Source: Anaerolineaceae bacterium UBA6107 (GTDB taxonomy: Bacteria; Chloroflexota; Anaerolineae; Anaerolineales; Anaerolineaceae). From it: 44,292 bases of DNA. Numbering within the stretch: the stretch's first letter is position 1; each line of letters begins with the position of its first letter. The stretch spans positions 2,065-46,356 of the forward strand of contig DIWL01000018.1 of assembly GCA_002428455.1 (NCBI GenBank), written 5' to 3'. Below the pieces are notes generated by a model, which searched no databases, was not told the DNA's origin, and worked only from the letters and a program-made list of their open reading frames with translations. A program made the translations under genes and the position numbers. This document shows, piece after piece, positions 35,164 through 42,641 of the stretch.

Positions 35164-35425
35164 AGACGGTTATTTCAATCCTCAAGTTCCCCAATTAATA
35201 TCAAAACCAGTATACACATCCTATACTACATCACTTTAAATCCTATCACATGCTATTCCCGGATTGTGGTAAAGGTAAGGTTAGAAACTCAACAAGGATA
35301 AATTGAAGAGGATGATCGTTTTGTGAATAATTCCGTCGAAGAATTGAAGGCGCACGGGGCATCATTATTCAGGATATAATAGGCGGGTATGTTCACCTAT
35401 CATCACCGTAGAATGGAATAGCCCA
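35164..35425. promoter_or_regulatory. Divergent intergenic region upstream of the TauE-like and macroglobulin genes
   Basis: A perfect TATAAT at 35375-35380 lies 46 bases upstream of the TauE-like ATG, but no convincing -35 stands 16-18 bases before it. No fold resembling a known riboswitch is apparent. Regulation here is only a possibility. Confidence 0.3.
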
Positions 35426-36175
35426 ATGGATGTGAACTTTTTTATTCTGATCCTGGTTGGTTTTATCGCCCAGATCATTGATGGAAGCCTAGGCATGGCT
35501 TACGGCGTCTCTGCCAACAGTTTTCTATTGACGATCGGATTATCCCCGGCCATTGCCAGCTCGAGCGTGCACGCATCTGAAGTAGTCACCACATTGATCT
35601 CAGGTTTATCTCACCTGAAATTCGGTAACATCGACAAGCGCATGGTACTCCGCCTGCTGATCCCTGGAATCATCGGTGGCGGCCTGGGCGCTTACATTCT
35701 GACCACGATCGATGGCAACATCATCAAACCCTGGATCTCCATCTACCTGCTCATCATGGGAGCGCGAATCCTGTGGAAAGCATTCAGACCCACCCCTGAA
35801 CATGATCGGGAACCGAAAACCAGCCTGCTGGTGGCACTGGGCCTGGTGGGGGGCAGCCTGGATGCCATGGGCGGCGGAGGTTGGGGGCCCGTAGTCACTT
35901 CGACCCTGATTTCCACCGGTCACTCACCGCGCAAATCGATCGGGTCAGTGAATTTTTCTGAATTCTTCGTCACGCTAACCGAGTCGATCGTGTTCATTCT
36001 CACGATCGGGCTCACCCACTGGAAAGTGATCCTCGGTCTGCTTGTAGGCGGGGTACTTGCCGCTCCACTGGGAGCCCTGGTAACCAAAAAATTACCCCGT
36101 AAAGCGATTATGATCATCGTTGGTGTTCTGATCATCTTCCTGCAATTAAGAACCCTTTACCAGTTATGGTTCTAA
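35426..36175 (+). CDS. TauE/SafE-family sulfite/sulfonate permease
   Basis: A 249-residue membrane protein with about eight hydrophobic segments in two internally similar halves. Each half begins with a family-typical segment: GFIAQIIDGSLGMAYGVS and, in the second, VGGSLDAMGGGGWGPVVTS. These glycine-rich repeats are diagnostic for the family. Members move sulfite, sulfoacetate, sulfolactate or other small anions. Its position 63 bases before the sulfate-activation genes supports a sulfur anion, perhaps sulfate uptake or sulfite removal. The direction of transport cannot be decided. It is separated from the macroglobulin gene by a divergent 260-base region. Confidence 0.88.
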   Translation: MDVNFFILILVGFIAQIIDGSLGMAYGVSANSFLLTIGLSPAIASSSVHASEVVTTLISGLSHLKFGNIDKRMVLRLLIPGIIGGGLGAYILTTIDGNIIKPWISIYLLIMGARILWKAFRPTPEHDREPKTSLLVALGLVGGSLDAMGGGGWGPVVTSTLISTGHSPRKSIGSVNFSEFFVTLTESIVFILTIGLTHWKVILGLLVGGVLAAPLGALVTKKLPRKAIMIIVGVLIIFLQLRTLYQLWF

Positions 36176-36238
36176 TTGGGTATGATCGAATTACACTAGT
36201 GAATGCATATTTAACAGCAGGTAAAGCACACAAATAAA

Positions 36239-36844
36239 ATGCAAAATGATATCCACCCCCACCACCATTTGGTCAGCCTGGAAGACCGCAGTAGAGTAAA
36301 GGGTCATTTGCCCCTGGTCTTGTGGATGACTGGGCTTTCCGGCAGCGGGAAAAGCACGCTGGCAAATGCGCTGGAATACAGGCTTGTTCATACTTACGGT
36401 GCCCATACCTATTTGCTGGACGGGGACAACATCCGCACCGGTTTGAACGCCGGGCTGGGTTTTTCCGATGCGGATCGCAAAGAGAATATCCGGCGGGTCG
36501 GAGAGGTAGCCCGGTTGATGTATAATGCCGGGTTGATCGTCATCACAGCCTTCATCAGCCCGTTCCGGTCAGATCGGGACATAGTGCGGTCATTGTTGAA
36601 ACCGGAAGCCTTCTGGGAAGTTTTTGTTTCCTGCCCGATCGAGACTTGTATCGAGCGTGACCCGAAAGGTTTGTATAAAAAAGCCCTCGACGGTAAAATC
36701 AGCGAATTCACCGGAATCAACTCACCTTATGAGGCACCCGATGCTCCCGAGATCCAGGTGGACACCGGTCAACTCACAGTGGATGAATGCGTGGAGTTGA
36801 TCATTGCACGCATGCTTGAGCAACAGATCATTAAACACGGATAA
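36239..36844 (+). CDS. cysC: Adenylyl-sulfate kinase (APS kinase)
   Basis: A 201-residue enzyme of the usual size. The P-loop GLSGSGKS is at residues 32-39, followed by LLDGDNIRTGLNAGLGFSD, which carries the APS-binding DGDN and R, and by ITAFISPFRSDRD. It phosphorylates APS at the 3' position to give PAPS in the cytoplasm. The N-terminus contains HPHHHL, which resembles APS-kinase leaders and has no known role. It is followed after 18 bases by cysD and cysN, which supply APS. All key residues are present, so this is probably the active kinase of the locus, in contrast to the degenerate domain fused to CysN. Confidence 0.95.
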   Translation: MQNDIHPHHHLVSLEDRSRVKGHLPLVLWMTGLSGSGKSTLANALEYRLVHTYGAHTYLLDGDNIRTGLNAGLGFSDADRKENIRRVGEVARLMYNAGLIVITAFISPFRSDRDIVRSLLKPEAFWEVFVSCPIETCIERDPKGLYKKALDGKISEFTGINSPYEAPDAPEIQVDTGQLTVDECVELIIARMLEQQIIKHG

Positions 36845-36862
36845 CAAGGATACTTTATCGAT

Positions 36863-37744
36863 ATGGAACATTTGAAAGAACTTGAGTACCGCAGCGTTTA
36901 CATCCTGCGTGAAGCCTTTGCGAACTTTAAGAATTTGGGCATGCTATGGTCAATGGGAAAGGACAGCACAGTTCTCTTGTGGCTGGCACGCAAAGCTTTT
37001 TTCGGGCATGTCCCCTTCCCGCTGATTCACATCGACACGCATTACAAGATCCCCGAGATGATCGATTATCGTGACCGCCTGGTACGCGAGATGAAACTGA
37101 CCATGGTGATCGGCGAAAATCGTGAAGCACTACAAGACAAGCACACCTTCCCGGATGGCGCAGTGGACCGCTTGACCTGCTGTAAACTGCTCAAAACGGA
37201 TGCTTTGCGGCAAACCTTGAATGGTGAGGGTCCTCGCCGGATTTTCAACCACGACACTGACCGCTACGAAGAGGAGAAGAATCCTGAACCCTTTACTGGT
37301 GTGATCGTGGGTGCCAGGGCGGACGAAGAAGGATCGCGCTCCAAGGAACGTTATTTCTCACCGCGCGACAAACAGAACGAGTGGGACATCGCTGAACAAC
37401 CGCCTGAGTTCTGGAACCAGTACAAGACCGATTTCGCTCCCGGCACCAATGTGCGCATTCATCCCCTGCTGGATTGGACCGAACTCAATATTTGGGAGTA
37501 TATCCTCGCGGAAAACATCCCAACCGTCTCCCTCTATTACAACCAGGGCGATGGTAAACGCTACCGCTCGCTGGGGTGCTACCCCTGCACCTTCCCGGTC
37601 GAATCCAACGCCAGAACCGTACAGGAGATCATCGACGAGTTGAGTGTGGGTAAATTTGCCAATATTGCCGAGCGCTCAGGACGGGCGCAGGACAAGGATG
37701 ACGGCGGCGGTCTGGAAACCTTACGCAGGGAAGGATACATGTAA
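36863..37744 (+). CDS. cysD: Sulfate adenylyltransferase small subunit
   Basis: A 293-residue PP-loop ATP pyrophosphatase. SMGKDS at residues 30-35 is the pyrophosphate-binding loop; HIDTHYKIPEMIDYRD follows and EEGSRSKERYFSPRD is the conserved loop typical of CysD. With CysN it converts sulfate and ATP to APS, with GTP hydrolysis driving the reaction. The C-terminus SGRAQDKDDGGGLETLRREGYM matches the family end. Its stop TAA shares its last base with the ATG of cysN (TAATG), so the two subunits are translationally coupled. Confidence 0.96.
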   Translation: MEHLKELEYRSVYILREAFANFKNLGMLWSMGKDSTVLLWLARKAFFGHVPFPLIHIDTHYKIPEMIDYRDRLVREMKLTMVIGENREALQDKHTFPDGAVDRLTCCKLLKTDALRQTLNGEGPRRIFNHDTDRYEEEKNPEPFTGVIVGARADEEGSRSKERYFSPRDKQNEWDIAEQPPEFWNQYKTDFAPGTNVRIHPLLDWTELNIWEYILAENIPTVSLYYNQGDGKRYRSLGCYPCTFPVESNARTVQEIIDELSVGKFANIAERSGRAQDKDDGGGLETLRREGYM

Positions 37745-39561
37745 TGGCGCAGAACGGTATGGATCTCTCCAAGGAACAGATGCATGTTGTCGTGGTCGGT
37801 CATGTGGACCATGGCAAGAGTACGATCATCGGCCGTTTACTGGCAGATACCAATTCCCTTCCCAAAGGCAAGCTGGAAGCGATCAAGGAAAAAGCTTTAA
37901 AAAGCGGAAAACCTTTCGAGCTCGCTTACCTGATCGATGCGTTGAAAGATGAACAGGCCCAATCCATCACGATCGACTCCGCGCGTGTATTCTTCCAGTC
38001 CAGCAAACGCAACTACATCATCATCGACGCTCCAGGACACATTGAGTTCATCAAGAATATGGTGACTGGAGCTTCCCACGCTGAAGCGGCCATTCTGGTG
38101 ATCGACGCAGAAGAAGGTGTTCAGGAAAATTCACGGCGGCACGGCTACCTGCTGGGCATGCTGGGCATCAAGAAGATTGTGGTGGTCGTCAACAAAATGG
38201 ACCTGGTTGATTACAACGAAGAGATCTTCAATGCGATTGTCACGGAATACAGCCAGTACCTGGCAGGCTTGGGTATTCAACCCATGTATTACATTCCGGT
38301 TAGCGGCCGCGAAGGCGACGGCGTGGTCAATCCAACCAGCAACCTGGCCTGGTACTCCGGCCCGACGGTGCTCAACGCACTTGACCTGTTCAACAAGGAA
38401 AAACCACTGGTTGATCTGCCATTGCGCATACCAGTTCAGGACGTATATAAGTTCAACAGCTACGGAGATAATCGCCGGATTATCGCCGGTAGTATCGCCA
38501 GCGGGCAGGTCAAGGTAGGTGATGAGATCGTCTTCTACCCATCCGGCAAACGCACCAAGGTAAAAACCATCGAAACCTTCAACGCTCCAAAGGTGACGAA
38601 CAGCCTGACCGGCCAGTCCATCGGTTTCACCATGGTGGAGCAGATTTACGTGAACCGCGGGCAAATTGCCACACGTGTCGGCGACACCCCACCGTTTGTC
38701 AGCTCACGGTTGCGCGTGAGCCTTTTCTGGCTTGGCAAACAGCCCCTGATCATGGGAAAAGATTACATCTTCAAACTGGGCACATCCCACGAAAAAGTGC
38801 GCGTGGATGCCATCCATAAAGTCATTGACGCCTCCGATTACAAGAATCAGAATGACCGCACTGAGATCGGACACCACGATGTGGCAGAGGTCACCTTCAA
38901 ACTAGCCCACCCGATCGCATTTGACACCTCTGAAGTCTTTCCTGAAACCAGTCGTTTTGTGCTCGTGGATGATTACGAGATCCGCGGCGGAGGGATCGTG
39001 CTGGAGGCGGTGACTGATGAAGATGCCCAGATACGCGAGGATGTGTATACACGCAACCTGAAGTGGATCCCCACAGACGTGACCATGGCGCATCGCGCGG
39101 AAATGTACAACCAGCGTGCATCCATTGTGGTCATCACAGGTACGCGGCATGCGGGCAGAAAGACATTGGCGCGCAAGCTGGAGAAGCAGATGTTCAATGA
39201 CGGTAAGCTCGTTTATTACCTGGGCATCGGTTCGTTATTGTACGGGGTAAACGCCGATCTGAAGCGACATGATGCGCCCGGCGGTTGGCGGGAACATATT
39301 CGGCGATTCGCCGAGGTAGCTCACCTCTTCCTTGATGCGGGCTTGATTCTCATCGTTACCGCGATTGAACTCACCCAAGAAGACCTGGATATCCTGAAGA
39401 CCGTCATCGAGAAAGACATGGTGCACGTCATCTGGGTAGGCGGCAAAGTGACCACGAATATTGAATATGACATCCATCTGAAAAACCGTGAAAGTCTCGA
39501 TGAAGGCGTGGTGATGGTCAAGCACCTGCTCCAGCAACGCGGGGTGGTGTTCAAACCGTAA
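37744..39561 (+). CDS. cysN: Sulfate adenylyltransferase large subunit with a degenerate APS-kinase-like C-terminal domain
   Basis: A 605-residue protein. Residues 1-450 form an EF-Tu-like GTPase: GHVDHGKST (19-27), DAPGHIEFIKNM, NKMD and two beta-barrel domains. With CysD it makes APS. Residues about 455-605 look like an APS kinase by order of motifs, but the P-loop reads GTRHAGRKT (about 466-474) instead of GLSGSGKST, and the DGDN site reads GIGS. VNADLKRHDAP, REHIRRFAEVAHLFLDAGL and the following strand match CysC closely. The extra domain is therefore probably not a kinase. It may be structural or regulatory. CysNC fusions normally have an active domain, and here an apparently active CysC stands two genes upstream. 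Confidence 0.93.
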   Translation: MAQNGMDLSKEQMHVVVVGHVDHGKSTIIGRLLADTNSLPKGKLEAIKEKALKSGKPFELAYLIDALKDEQAQSITIDSARVFFQSSKRNYIIIDAPGHIEFIKNMVTGASHAEAAILVIDAEEGVQENSRRHGYLLGMLGIKKIVVVVNKMDLVDYNEEIFNAIVTEYSQYLAGLGIQPMYYIPVSGREGDGVVNPTSNLAWYSGPTVLNALDLFNKEKPLVDLPLRIPVQDVYKFNSYGDNRRIIAGSIASGQVKVGDEIVFYPSGKRTKVKTIETFNAPKVTNSLTGQSIGFTMVEQIYVNRGQIATRVGDTPPFVSSRLRVSLFWLGKQPLIMGKDYIFKLGTSHEKVRVDAIHKVIDASDYKNQNDRTEIGHHDVAEVTFKLAHPIAFDTSEVFPETSRFVLVDDYEIRGGGIVLEAVTDEDAQIREDVYTRNLKWIPTDVTMAHRAEMYNQRASIVVITGTRHAGRKTLARKLEKQMFNDGKLVYYLGIGSLLYGVNADLKRHDAPGGWREHIRRFAEVAHLFLDAGLILIVTAIELTQEDLDILKTVIEKDMVHVIWVGGKVTTNIEYDIHLKNRESLDEGVVMVKHLLQQRGVVFKP

Positions 39562-39581
39562 TCTGAACTTAAGTCAAATTG

Positions 39582-39613
39582 GCCGAGATGTGTCCTCACA
39601 TTTCGGCTTTTTT
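39582..39613 (+). terminator. Rho-independent terminator after cysN
   Basis: GCCGAGATGTG and CACATTTCGGC form an 11-bp stem with one G-T pair around TCCT, followed by six T. It lies 20 bases after the cysN stop and closes the sulfate operon. Confidence 0.92.
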
Positions 39614-39920
39614 ATCAATCGTTAGCATGGTAAAATAAATTTCAATCGCATTTTTCAATTATTAAAGAACACAAAATCGTAAACAACGCGCCATTGACAG
39701 TCACATAGACTGACCGGCGGACCCTAAACTTAAGGTTATTCGTTTGAAAGATATCCTCATCATTATCGACAATAAGGCAATCGACATCCTCTTCAAGGTC
39801 CAACAACAGGGGTGGCCGGACGTGGCATTTCCTCCAACCACGATCCTCGGCAGATGTTAACAATATTATCGAGCAATTGACAAGCAGATTCTTGTGTTGA
39901 CTTGTTAGAATAAAGGACGA
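39614..39920. other. Intergenic region before the wlb-like operon
   Basis: No recognised gene is present. A plus-strand 38-codon open stretch from a TTG at 39744 to a TAA at 39858 (starting LKDILIIIDNKAIDIL) has no motif I know, and a longer minus-strand frame crosses into the next gene and is not convincing. TTGACA at 39877-39882 with a possible TAGAAT at 39906-39911 is too widely spaced (23 bases) for a standard promoter. Confidence 0.4.
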
Positions 39921-40886
39921 ATGGCAGGTAATAATATGAAAAATTTTGCGTTGATAGGCGCCGCGGGATACATTGCGCCGAGGCATTTAAGAGCCATCCG
40001 TGACACAGGCAACCGGTTAGTGGCAGCCGTAGACCCGCATGATTCGGTTGGATTGCTAGACCAGTTTTCGTTTGATACCCGTTTCTTTACCGAGATCGAG
40101 CGGTTTGACCGCCACCTGGAAAAACTTCGGCGCGGACCCGCAGAAAATCGCGTGAACTACGTCAGCATCTGCTCGCCTAATTACCTGCACGACGCCCACT
40201 GCCGCCTGGCGCTGCGCGTGGGTGCGGATGTGATCTGCGAGAAACCTCTCGTCATCAACCCGTGGAACCTTGAGCCGTTGCAGGAGATCGAGGCGGAAAC
40301 CGGACACAAGATCAACACAGTCCTGCAGTTGCGCCTGCTGCCTTCACTGCTGCACCTGCGCGAAGAACTGCAGTCCAGTCCGAACCAGCAGCATGACGTT
40401 TTACTCTCCTATATCACCTCGCGCGGGGCATGGTACCAGACCTCGTGGAAGGGAGTCGTGGAAAAGTCAGGCGGCGTGGCCACCAACATTGGTATCCACT
40501 TCTTTGACCTGCTGCAGTGGCTTTTTGGCATGCACGGGGACGTACGCGTCTTCCATTCTGATCCCAAGCGGATGTCCGGCTACATTGAGATGGAGCGGGC
40601 AAAAGTACGCTGGTTTCTCTCGGTTGATCCAACCGACCTGCCTGCAGCAGTTGCTGCCAACAAGAAATCGACCTACCGGTCGATCACCGTGGATGGCAAG
40701 GAAATCGAGTTCTCCGAAGGTTTTACCGATCTGCACACAGAGGTATACCGACAGATCCTCGCTGGTAACGGGCACGGCATTGATGTGGCACGACCTTCCA
40801 TCCAACTCACTCACCAAATACGCACCGCCCCGATCACTGAAGCCAGCACCCTAGGGCATCCATTCCTAACAAAACTACGGGGGTAG
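39921..40886 (+). CDS. wlbA: Gfo/Idh/MocA oxidoreductase, WlbA/WbpB-like UDP-sugar 3-dehydrogenase
   Basis: A 321-residue NAD-dependent dehydrogenase. The N-terminal Rossmann motif is FALIGAAGYIAPRHLRAI, and DPHDSVGLLDQF matches the WlbA/WbpB subfamily closely. VSICSPNYLHDAHCRLAL and the catalytic Lys in CEKPLVINPWNLEPL follow. The enzyme oxidises the C3 hydroxyl of UDP-N-acetylglucosaminuronic acid, the step before transamination by the enzyme encoded at 41472. Start: the ATG at 39921 follows AAAGGA with short spacing; a second in-frame ATG at 39936 begins MKNFALIG and may be used. The stop is directly followed by the acetyltransferase gene, one base apart. The UDP-glucose/GlcNAc 6-dehydrogenase (WbpA-type) is not in the window. 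Confidence 0.88.
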   Translation: MAGNNMKNFALIGAAGYIAPRHLRAIRDTGNRLVAAVDPHDSVGLLDQFSFDTRFFTEIERFDRHLEKLRRGPAENRVNYVSICSPNYLHDAHCRLALRVGADVICEKPLVINPWNLEPLQEIEAETGHKINTVLQLRLLPSLLHLREELQSSPNQQHDVLLSYITSRGAWYQTSWKGVVEKSGGVATNIGIHFFDLLQWLFGMHGDVRVFHSDPKRMSGYIEMERAKVRWFLSVDPTDLPAAVAANKKSTYRSITVDGKEIEFSEGFTDLHTEVYRQILAGNGHGIDVARPSIQLTHQIRTAPITEASTLGHPFLTKLRG

Positions 40887-40887
40887 T

Positions 40888-41472
40888 ATGTCATCATTTT
40901 TTGTGCATGAATCAAGTTACGTGGACGACGGAGCAGAGATCGGCGAAGGGACAAAGATCTGGCATTTCAGTCACATCATGGCTCCATCGCGCATCGGCAA
41001 GAAATGCAATATCGGGCAGAACGTGGTCATATCACCTGATTGCATCATCGGTAATAATGTCAAGATCCAGAATAATGTCTCGGTGTACACCGGTGTGACG
41101 ATCGAGGATGACGTGTTCCTGGGACCTTCAATGGTCTTTACCAACGTGTTCAACCCGCGCAGTTACGTGAACCGCAAGCACGAGTTCCGGCCAACGCTGG
41201 TAAAACGCGGCGCATCGATCGGTGCAAACGCCACGATCATCTGCGGAGTCACGCTGGGAAGCTACTGTTTCATCGGCGCGGGCGCCGTGGTGACGAAGGA
41301 TGTGCCGGATTACGGGCTATGCTACGGCAATCCGGCGCGTCTGCACGGCTGGATGTGCCAGTGCGGAGCGCAACTGAAACGCCTGAAGGAAAACCGCTAC
41401 TTCTGCCCCGTGTGTGCTGACCAATACTCAATGGTCGAGGACCGCCTGATCCCCTGTGGAAAGGATGCCTGA
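40888..41472 (+). CDS. wlbB: Hexapeptide-repeat N-acetyltransferase, WlbB/WbpD-like
   Basis: A 194-residue left-handed beta-helix protein. It begins FVHESSYVDDGAEIGEGTKI and continues with repeats such as IGKKCNIGQNVVISPDCIIG. MVFTNVFNPRS and IGANATIICGVTLGSYCFIG match the WlbB/WbpD subgroup, including the loop residues near the acetyl-CoA site. It would N-acetylate the 3-amino group of the UDP-diamino-uronic acid. The C-terminus carries a probable zinc ribbon: MCQCGAQL and FCPVCADQY, two CxC/CxxC pairs about 20 residues apart. Such a tail is found in part of this subfamily. It overlaps the aminotransferase gene by one base and follows wlbA directly, forming a tight operon. Confidence 0.9.
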   Translation: MSSFFVHESSYVDDGAEIGEGTKIWHFSHIMAPSRIGKKCNIGQNVVISPDCIIGNNVKIQNNVSVYTGVTIEDDVFLGPSMVFTNVFNPRSYVNRKHEFRPTLVKRGASIGANATIICGVTLGSYCFIGAGAVVTKDVPDYGLCYGNPARLHGWMCQCGAQLKRLKENRYFCPVCADQYSMVEDRLIPCGKDA

Positions 41473-42569
41473 TGATCCCCTTGCTGGATCTCGTCGTGCA
41501 ATACAACACCATCAAACCAGAAATCGACGCTGCCATCCAGGAAGTGTTGAATTCGGCCAAATTCATCCTCGGACCCAACGAGAAAACCTTCGAGCAGGAA
41601 GCCGCGCAATACCTGGGGGTAAAGCACGCGGTGGGAGTGGCTTCGGGGACTGACGCGCTGGTCATCGCGCTGCGCGCGCTGGGGATTGGCCCGGGAGACG
41701 AGGTGATTGTACCCGCATATTCCTTCTTCGCCACAGCTGGCACTGTATTAACCGTGGGAGCCACACCGGTCTTCGTGGACATTGACCCGAAGACCTACCT
41801 GATCGACATAGAACAGGTCAGCCGTGCCATCACGCAACGCACCAGGGCGATCATGCCGGTGCACCTATACGGCCAGGCCGCAGACATTGATGAGATCAAC
41901 AAGATCGCAGCTGAGCACGGCCTGAAGGTGGTGGAAGACAACGCACAAGCCTTTGGCGCGACCTACCACGGTACACACACCGGTGCACTGGGAGACCTGG
42001 GTTGCCTGAGCTTCTTCCCGAGCAAGAACCTGGGAGCATACGGCGACGCCGGTATGGTCACCACCAACGACGACAAACTGGCCGAACTCGTGACTATGTT
42101 GCGTACCCACGGCTGGAAGAAAAAGTACTTCCCGGAATTGCTGGGGTATAACTCCAGGCTGGACGAGATGCAGGCAGCCATTTTGCGGGTAAAGTTGAAA
42201 CACGTGGACGCGTGGAACACCAGGCGCAGGGAGATCGTGGAAGTGTATAATGCGCACCTGGGAACCGCGGGTATCGCGATCCCGACAGTCGCACCTGACC
42301 GCACGCACGTGTATCACCTGTACATCATCCGGGTGAAAAATCGCGAAAGCCTGAAAGAACTGTTGAAGCAGCGCGGGATCGCCTCCGAGATCTACTATCC
42401 GCAACCACTGCACCTGGCCGCACCCTGCCGTGAGTTGGGATGGGTTGAGGGCAGCCTGCCAGTGGCGGAACAGGCAGCACAGGAGACGCTTGCGCTGCCG
42501 CTCTACCCGGAGATGACGGACGAGCAGATCAACGAGGTCATCACGACGGTGATCGAGCTGGCTGAATAG
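41472..42569 (+). CDS. wlbC: DegT/DnrJ/EryC1 aminotransferase, WlbC/WbpE-like
   Basis: A 365-residue PLP-dependent sugar aminotransferase beginning MIPLLDLVVQYNTIKPEIDA. GVASGTDALVIALRALGIGPG is the phosphate-binding region. VVEDNAQAFGATY contains the Asp-x-x-Gln of this family, and LSFFPSKNLGAYGDAG contains the catalytic Lys in SKNLG. It would transfer an amino group from glutamate to the 3-keto-uronic acid made by WlbA. Its ATG shares one base with the preceding stop (TGATG). Together A, B and C make UDP-2,3-diacetamido-2,3-dideoxy-glucuronic acid; C2 epimerisation to the manno form needs WbpI, not seen here. Confidence 0.92.
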   Translation: MIPLLDLVVQYNTIKPEIDAAIQEVLNSAKFILGPNEKTFEQEAAQYLGVKHAVGVASGTDALVIALRALGIGPGDEVIVPAYSFFATAGTVLTVGATPVFVDIDPKTYLIDIEQVSRAITQRTRAIMPVHLYGQAADIDEINKIAAEHGLKVVEDNAQAFGATYHGTHTGALGDLGCLSFFPSKNLGAYGDAGMVTTNDDKLAELVTMLRTHGWKKKYFPELLGYNSRLDEMQAAILRVKLKHVDAWNTRRREIVEVYNAHLGTAGIAIPTVAPDRTHVYHLYIIRVKNRESLKELLKQRGIASEIYYPQPLHLAAPCRELGWVEGSLPVAEQAAQETLALPLYPEMTDEQINEVITTVIELAE

Positions 42570-42592
42570 AACTCAAATTGGTAAAGAGCATG

Positions 42593-42621
42593 ACTCGCGG
42601 TTTTCGACCGCGAGTTTTTTT
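42593..42621. terminator. Rho-independent terminator after the wlb-like operon
   Basis: ACTCGCGG and CCGCGAGT form an 8-bp GC-rich stem around TTTTCGA, followed by seven T. It lies 23 bases after the aminotransferase stop and before the convergent ligase gene. Confidence 0.92.
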
Positions 42622-42641
42622 ATCCGCCAATCTGCCTGCCC

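Noticed and set aside
35164..35425. SAM or other sulfur riboswitch upstream of the TauE-like gene
   Set aside because: No conserved multi-helix arrangement could be seen; only a TATAAT-like box is present.
38131..38664. 177-codon minus-strand open frame opposite cysN
   Set aside because: Shadow of the conserved GTPase domain; no motif.
39642..39986. 114-codon minus-strand frame before the wlb-like operon
   Set aside because: Overlaps the start of the dehydrogenase gene, has no recognisable motif and no ribosome binding site.
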